Assembly (NCBI GenBank): GCA_003646045.1
Contig: QNDV01000151.1
Coordinates: 1 to 6,065, forward strand
Source: a bacterium
GTDB lineage: Bacteria; Krumholzibacteriota; Krumholzibacteria; LZORAL124-64-63
Length of the DNA: 6,065 nt
Direction of reading: 5' to 3'
Part shown: piece by piece, positions 1 to 6,065 of the stretch
How positions within the stretch are numbered: position 1 is the first letter of the stretch
How the letters are laid out: each line of letters begins with the position of its first letter
Program-made: the position numbers and the translations under genes
The notes under the pieces: generated by a model
Seen by the model: only the letters and a program-made list of their open reading frames with translations
Told to the model about the DNA's origin: nothing
Databases searched by the model: none

Positions 1-1
1 G

Positions 2-3215
<3,214 letters not shown>

Positions 3216-3222
3216 GCCTTCG

Positions 3223-3229
3223 CCTTCTC
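3223..3229 (-). promoter_or_regulatory. Ribosome binding site deciding the kinase start
   Basis: On the minus strand GAGAAGG lies 7 nt before GTG (3215-3213). The upstream TTG at 3269 has no comparable purine-rich box. This favours the shorter 782-residue protein, which begins just before the first Cys of the zinc motif. Confidence 0.6.
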
Positions 3230-3304
3230 GTTTTGTTGCCCCGGCCAGTGGCCGACCGTGGGATGCCAATACTAGCGCATCCGGTCAGGTATGTGTAACT
3301 GCGG

Positions 3305-3333
3305 TCGCTAATTATCTTCGAATTATCCGTCAA
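3305..3333 (-). promoter_or_regulatory. Candidate sigma70-type promoter for the kinase gene
   Basis: Reading the minus strand, TTGACG (3333-3328) is a strong -35 box. It is followed after 17 bp by TAGCGA (3310-3305), a poor -10 box. Transcription would start near 3298 and leave a leader of about 80 nt before the GTG. Two GATAAT boxes on the same strand (3327-3322 and 3316-3311) lie too close to this -35 to be its partner, but either could serve as a -10 for another arrangement. Confidence 0.3.
3310..3327. repeat. AATTATC direct repeat, 11-bp period, between the divergent genes
   Basis: AATTATC occurs at 3310-3316 and again at 3321-3327, separated by TTCG, so the copies sit one helical turn apart. 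The patch is AT-rich in otherwise GC-rich DNA. If the sigma transcript starts near 3363, the repeat spans about -53 to -36, a usual activator position. It also lies between the proposed -35 and -10 boxes of the kinase promoter. The repeat is seen directly; a role as a protein binding site is inference. Confidence 0.4.
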
Positions 3334-3350
3334 ACCCGTGGTTGTGGCGT

Positions 3351-3356
3351 TATAAT
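3351..3356 (+). promoter_or_regulatory. Perfect -10 box (TATAAT) for the sigma factor gene
   Basis: TATAAT matches the sigma70 -10 consensus and lies 33 bp before the ATG at 3390, giving a leader of about 27 nt if transcription starts near 3363. The sequence 17 bp upstream (CGTCAA, 3328-3333) is a poor -35 box and there is no extended -10 TG. The promoter may therefore need an activator. It does not look like an ECF-type promoter. Confidence 0.5.
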
Positions 3357-3390
3357 GATCAGACATGGAACCGCGGAAGGTACCTGATCA
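3356..3390. repeat. Inverted repeat TGATCAG...CTGATCA spanning the sigma leader
   Basis: TGATCAG (3356-3362) and CTGATCA (3384-3390) are perfect 7-bp inverted arms separated by 21 bp. The right arm ends in the A of the sigma ATG, and the loop holds the ribosome binding site. With transcription from about 3363 the left arm would not be in the RNA, so a DNA operator is more plausible than an RNA switch. Each arm contains the palindrome TGATCA, so chance pairing is possible. Confidence 0.3.
3375..3380 (+). promoter_or_regulatory. Ribosome binding site deciding the sigma factor start
   Basis: GGAAGG lies 9 nt before the ATG at 3390. An in-frame ATG at 3342... is not present (that reading opens with a non-ATG codon, GTT-proximal TTG/GTG type), and it would precede the TATAAT box, so the start at 3390 is preferred. 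Confidence 0.65.
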
Positions 3391-3962
3391 TGTCCACACA
3401 GCCGGAATACCGGAATACCAGCGCTGACCTGACCCCCACCCTGGTGGGTCGGCTGCGCGATGGTGACGACGGTGCGGCCGGGATGCTTGCCGATCTCTAC
3501 CGTCTGCCCCTGCTGCGCTTTTGTCTGGGTTACGTGGGACGCCAGGAAGAAGCGGAGGACGTGGTGCAGGAGGTATTCCTGCGGGTACTGAACCACGAAA
3601 CCCAGCCGGTCAACTTCCGGGCCTGGATCTACAAAATCGCGCGCAACCGTTGTCTGGACGTGCAGCGTGCCCGCGGACGACGGCGCGACGACCAAGCCAT
3701 GCCGGCGGCATCCCTGCTCGATGCCGAATTGACAGGCAGCCTGACCCGCATAGTCCGCCGCGAGCAGCGCGTCCACCTGAGACGCATCCTGGCCGAATTG
3801 CCGGAAACCCAGCGCGAGATCCTGCGCCTGCGCTATACCGAAGATCTTTCCCGCCAAGAGATTGCCGAAGTCCTGGACATGCCCGAGACCCTGATCAAGT
3901 CCCGCCTTTATGAGGGCCTGGTCAAGCTGCGCGGCCACGATTCCCTGGTGGACAAGAAATAA
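3390..3962 (+). CDS. ECF-type RNA polymerase sigma factor (sigma-70 family)
   Basis: This 190-residue protein would direct RNA polymerase core to a specific promoter set. Region 2 spans about residues 33-93: LYRLPLLRFCLGYVG, then region 2.2 EEAEDVVQEVFLRVL and region 2.3/2.4 FRAWIYKIARNRCLDVQR. A basic linker (RARGRRRDD) leads to region 4 (about 124-182), with LPETQREILRLRY and the helix-turn-helix around SRQEIAEVLDMPETLIKSRL. There is no region 1 or 3 and no C-terminal extension, as usual for ECF factors. The ATG at 3390 has GGAAGG 9 nt upstream; the frame is open further upstream, but that would overlap the TATAAT box. The gene diverges from a kinase with an anti-sigma-like zinc motif, the expected regulator. 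I could not assign a numbered ECF group or predict the target promoter. Confidence 0.94.
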   Translation: MSTQPEYRNTSADLTPTLVGRLRDGDDGAAGMLADLYRLPLLRFCLGYVGRQEEAEDVVQEVFLRVLNHETQPVNFRAWIYKIARNRCLDVQRARGRRRDDQAMPAASLLDAELTGSLTRIVRREQRVHLRRILAELPETQREILRLRYTEDLSRQEIAEVLDMPETLIKSRLYEGLVKLRGHDSLVDKK

Positions 3963-4055
3963 TTTCCGTCATTTCGCCACTTGCGGCGTCTATCTGTATA
4001 GCGCGAGCGATTGGTACCGCCCGGACTGCCTGCACTGTTTCGGGATGGGGTACCT

Positions 4056-4121
4056 GCAGGGATGCCATGACCGTACCAGCGGAATGCGGGGGACTGATTC
4101 TATTGGTCATGGCATCCCTGC
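4056..4121. repeat. Perfect 17-bp inverted repeat, 32-nt loop
   Basis: GCAGGGATGCCATGACC (4056-4072) is exactly complementary to GGTCATGGCATCCCTGC (4105-4121), with 32 nt between the arms. It lies about 95 bp after the sigma stop codon. Neither side carries a T run, so it is not a standard intrinsic terminator. It could be an RNA hairpin, a REP-like palindrome or a protein binding site. The pairing is seen directly; the function is unknown. Confidence 0.85.
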
Positions 4122-4418
4122 TCAGATTCAAGGAACCAGTTCAGAGGATTATCGGGCCGGGTTTCGTAGCGGACGGGGATGGAACAGCCTGCAGTGTGGA
4201 GCGACTCCATGGCCGGGCGGGCGAGAAGGGTAGCTGCCGGAGGGGGATTGGGTTCAACAGGACACCCATTCGTCCGGACGCACCTTTTGCCTGGCATCCA
4301 CACGACGGAGTTTCACCGTTGCGGACCCGGCCCGGCTTTTTAATGCTATTGACCGCTTGTCGACGCCTGTCTCAGTATCCCACCGGTCAGCCTGATCCGT
4401 CCTGAGATCGTTATCCAC

Positions 4419-4423
4419 GGGAG
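4419..4423 (+). promoter_or_regulatory. Ribosome binding site of the membrane-protein remnant
   Basis: GGGAG lies 9 nt before the ATG at 4433 and 12 nt before the adjacent ATG at 4436. This supports 4433 as the original start, so the N-terminal fragment may still be translated. Confidence 0.5.
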
Positions 4424-4432
4424 CCCCCATCC

Positions 4433-5138
4433 ATGATGAGTGCGGTGATTACGGCCATTGCACTGGTCCTCGCCGCATATCTGGCCCTGTCGCGGAAACT
4501 GGCCGGCAGCTCGGACTGGAAGGCCACCGTCACGCCGCTGGCCTCCATCATGGGCAGCGGGTTCCTGGTGAGCGCTCCGCTGCTGGCCGGTGTCGTGGGC
4601 GACATGGCGCTGGTTTATATGTCGGGGTTGCTGGTGCTGGCCTACTTCGTGGGCGGCACTATCCGTTTCAACATCCGCTACTTCGAGCCCATCGAGCAGG
4701 ATGGCCAGGGTGCTGTTCCGGAATGACGTGGGATCCGACGTAACCGCCATCATCGAGATGACCCGACCTGTTGCTGTCGCCCTGCCGTTGCTGCTGGGTA
4801 TCGCCGCGGTGGGTAGCCAGTTCAGCGCCGCGGTGGCCGACAATGCCGGCGCCGGCGGCTTGATAGAGGACCTCAGCCAGCGACAACTGTCGGTCCGCTA
4901 CGCGTACCTGCTGGTCATGGTGGTCACAGTGGTGCTGACCTGGAGTACGAACGTCAACCAGATCATCGCCTACGCCTCGCGGGCCTTCGCCCTCTTCTAT
5001 GCCCTGCAGGGGATGGTGGCATTCCTGGTGGCACGGCAGCGGCGGGATCTGCCGCGGCGCGGTTTGCGATTGATGTTTTTTGCCCTGATCGCGGCGGTGT
5101 GCCTGCTGGTGTTCGCACTGGGGCTGCCCTCGGAGTAG
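4433..5138 (+). pseudogene. Broken multi-pass membrane protein gene (transporter-like), two fragments in different frames
   Basis: The first frame (4433-4726, 97 residues) encodes three hydrophobic segments, including TPLASIMGSGFLVSAPLLAG, and ends at TGA 4724-4726. A second frame, shifted by +1, stays open to TAG at 5136-5138 and encodes four more: around ALPLLLGIAAVGSQFSAAV, YAYLLVMVVTVVLTW, FALFYALQGMVAFLV and LMFFALIAAVCLLVFALGLP. The switch must lie near 4690-4745. From memory, related uncharacterised proteins of about 400 residues have similar ends, with GSGFL near the N terminus and SQFSAAVAD near the C terminus. Here only about 230 residues would remain, so the middle seems deleted as well as the frame lost. 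The GSG segment recalls the first helix of APC-superfamily transporters, which is weak evidence. An ATG at 4701 could start the second part, but its ribosome binding site is poor. A sequencing error alone would not explain the short length. Confidence 0.6.
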
Positions 5139-5184
5139 TAGTGTGGTGAGTATCGCGAACTCCCGGCATCACCCTCGCTCCATA

Positions 5185-5214
5185 TTGACCTGCGAACTGC
5201 TATTGGGCTACATT
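5185..5214 (+). promoter_or_regulatory. Candidate sigma70-type promoter for the efflux adaptor gene
   Basis: TTGACC (5185-5190) and TACATT (5209-5214) are separated by 18 bp. Transcription would start near 5221, giving a leader of about 80 nt before the ATG at 5301. The -10 box falls inside the loop of the inverted repeat at 5199-5227, so a repressor bound there would block polymerase. Confidence 0.45.
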
Positions 5215-5227
5215 TGTCGCCAATAGC
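5199..5227. repeat. Inverted repeat GCTATTGG...CCAATAGC over the adaptor promoter
   Basis: GCTATTGG (5199-5206) pairs perfectly with CCAATAGC (5220-5227) across a 13-bp centre that holds the -10 box. A second pairing, GGGCTA (5205-5210) with TAGCCC (5224-5229), overlaps it. The size and position resemble operators of local repressors such as TetR family members, but no such regulator gene is in the window. Confidence 0.45.
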
Positions 5228-5249
5228 CCGTCGGCCACCGAACCGACGG
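5228..5249 (+). other. GC-rich hairpin in the adaptor mRNA leader
   Basis: CCGTCGG (5228-5234) and CCGACGG (5243-5249) form a perfect 7-bp stem with an 8-nt loop, just after the likely transcription start. No T run follows, so it is not an obvious terminator. It could stabilise the 5' end of the mRNA or be part of an extended operator. Confidence 0.35.
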
Positions 5250-5293
5250 CGGCTCCAGTGAGCCATCTGCCATCCAGGCCTCGAAACCAAAGC

Positions 5294-5298
5294 AGGAG
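5294..5298 (+). promoter_or_regulatory. Ribosome binding site with short spacing, adaptor gene
   Basis: AGGAG lies only 2 nt before the ATG at 5301, closer than the usual 5-9 nt. In-frame ATGs at 5346 and 5352 would cut away the basic start of the signal peptide, so 5301 remains the best choice. Confidence 0.4.
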
Positions 5299-5300
5299 CC

Positions 5301-6065
5301 ATGCATTCCCGGTGGAAATTCCGTCGCGTCGGCCTCTTGCCGGCCATGCTCATGATCACGATTCTCACCGGCCTCGGCGGATGCGGCGCTGACGATACCG
5401 GCACGGCCGCTTCCCCGGTCCGGGTCCGGGCCGTGCAGGTCGACAACATCCGGGCCCCCGGTGAGGTGTCGGTCAGCGGCAGTATCGAACCCATCCGCAC
5501 CATCCGCTTCGGCTTTCTGGTGCCCGGTCGCCTGGCCAAGGTCGCCGTCGGCGAGGGAGACATGGTCGCCGCCGGTGGATTCGTGGCGTCCCTGGAGCCG
5601 GACGACTACCGCCACGGCCTGCAGATCGCCGAGGCGAAGAACCAGGAAGTCCAGGCCGAGTACCGGCGACTCGAGAGCCTGCACGACCAGGGCAGCCTCA
5701 CCGACAGCGACTTCGACAAGATCGACGCCGGCCGCCGCGAGGCCGAAGCCAACGCCGCCATCTGGCGCAAGAAGCTGGCCGACACCCGACTCACATCCCC
5801 CATGGCCGGTACCATCGCGTACAAGGGCGTGGAGTACGGCGAGACCGTGGCCGCCGGGCAACCGGTCTTCGCCGTGGTCAGAACCGATTCGCTCAAGGCC
5901 GTGGTGGGTGTTCCGGAATCGGAGATCGGTGCGGTGCGGACCGGCCAGGATGCCGTGATTCGTGTACCGGCCCTGGATAACGGGGTGTTCAGCGGCAGGG
6001 TCGTCAGTGTGGGCGCGGTGGCCGACCCGTTCTCGCGCTCCTACTCCGTGCAGGTGACCATGGCC
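5301..6065 (+). CDS. RND efflux periplasmic adaptor (membrane fusion protein) lipoprotein, C terminus outside window
   Basis: The protein would link an inner-membrane RND pump to an outer-membrane channel. The 255 visible residues run to the window edge without a stop. A basic start (HSRWKFRR) and a hydrophobic stretch end in LGGC with Cys28, a lipoprotein signal; the next residue is Gly, not Asp. Then come the first lipoyl half (about 68-101, FLVPGRLAKVAVGEGDMVAAG), a short helical hairpin (about 102-162), the second lipoyl half (about 163-193, LTSPMAGTIAYKGVEYGETV) and the start of the beta-barrel domain (about 196 on, LKAVVGVPESEIGAVRTGQ). The hairpin of about 60 residues is compact. Most such genes are followed by the RND pump gene, which would lie beyond the right edge. 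The substrate cannot be told. The gene has its own candidate promoter and seems independent of the membrane-protein remnant upstream. Confidence 0.92.
   Translation, partial: MHSRWKFRRVGLLPAMLMITILTGLGGCGADDTGTAASPVRVRAVQVDNIRAPGEVSVSGSIEPIRTIRFGFLVPGRLAKVAVGEGDMVAAGGFVASLEPDDYRHGLQIAEAKNQEVQAEYRRLESLHDQGSLTDSDFDKIDAGRREAEANAAIWRKKLADTRLTSPMAGTIAYKGVEYGETVAAGQPVFAVVRTDSLKAVVGVPESEIGAVRTGQDAVIRVPALDNGVFSGRVVSVGAVADPFSRSYSVQVTMA

Larger units (their letters stand above)
3963..4432. other. Intergenic stretch of about 470 bp without a convincing gene
   Basis: Short open frames here on both strands show no recognisable motif, and I regard them as chance. The stretch holds a perfect 17-bp inverted repeat (4056-4121) and a long-range 10-bp inverted repeat, CGGGCCGGGT (4153-4162) with ACCCGGCCCG (4325-4334), whose right arm is followed by TTTTT at 4337-4341. 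No compact terminator stem precedes that T run. TTGACC at 4349-4354 could be a -35 box for the downstream membrane-protein remnant, but the best -10 (CAGTAT, 18 bp on) is weak. No tRNA or known RNA family was recognised. Confidence 0.5.

Noticed and set aside
3367..3394. GGAACC (3367-3372), resembling an ECF -35 box just before the sigma start
   Set aside because: A -10 at the proper distance would fall at the start codon, so transcription would begin inside the coding region. There is also no clear -10 match.
3330..3938. Open frame of 202 codons on the minus strand, opposite the sigma factor gene
   Set aside because: The plus strand encodes clear sigma regions 2 and 4; the opposite reading has no domain-like pattern.
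4056..4121. Intrinsic terminator at the 17-bp inverted repeat
   Set aside because: The loop is 32 nt long and no T run follows on either strand.
4132..4207. Further GGAAC boxes (4132-4137 and 4181-4185) as promoters for the neighbouring sigma factor
   Set aside because: No consistent -10 partner at 16-17 bp. GGAAC alone is too short to count as evidence.
4100..4303. Open frame of 67 codons on the minus strand in the same gap
   Set aside because: It is short and Pro/Cys-rich, with no recognised family. I could not support it as a gene.
4067..4405. Open frame of 112 codons in the gap after the sigma gene
   Set aside because: Composition is irregular, no motif is visible, there is no convincing ribosome binding site, and it overlaps the 17-bp inverted repeat.

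Overview
This looks like a GC-rich proteobacterial chromosome segment, most likely gammaproteobacterial. That guess rests on a monomeric-type isocitrate dehydrogenase, an RND-type lipoprotein adaptor and sigma70-like promoter boxes. It is an inference, because planctomycetes and other kinase-rich phyla also carry sigma factor/kinase pairs of the kind seen here.

Layout. (1) Positions 2-883, plus strand: the C-terminal 293 residues of a monomeric NADP-dependent isocitrate dehydrogenase, cut by the left edge. (2) Positions 867-3215, minus strand: a large membrane-anchored Ser/Thr protein kinase with an anti-sigma-like zinc motif at its N terminus and a TPR-like C-terminal half. Its 3' end overlaps the dehydrogenase gene by 17 bp, tail to tail. 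(3) Positions 3216-3389: a divergent control region with a perfect TATAAT box, an AATTATC direct repeat with 11-bp period and an inverted repeat around the ribosome binding site. (4) Positions 3390-3962, plus strand: an ECF-type sigma factor of 190 residues. (5) Positions 3963-4432: about 470 bp without a convincing gene, holding a perfect 17-bp inverted repeat. (6) Positions 4433-5138, plus strand: a broken multi-pass membrane protein gene in two frames, which looks like the two ends of a larger transporter-like protein. (7) Positions 5139-5300: a promoter, two hairpins and a ribosome binding site. (8) Positions 5301-6065, plus strand: an RND efflux periplasmic adaptor lipoprotein, cut by the right edge.

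The most interesting unit is the divergent kinase/sigma pair. The kinase keeps all the catalytic residues I could check and carries a Cys-x20-His-x3-Cys-x2-Cys motif like that of zinc-binding anti-sigma factors. One protein could therefore bind the neighbouring sigma factor, phosphorylate it or a partner, and sense a signal through its TPR-like part beyond the membrane segment. The sigma factor keeps acidic residues in region 2.2, so it should not depend on phosphorylation for core polymerase binding in the way described for EcfP/PknT of Vibrio. The dehydrogenase, the membrane-protein remnant and the efflux adaptor show no clear functional link to this pair.
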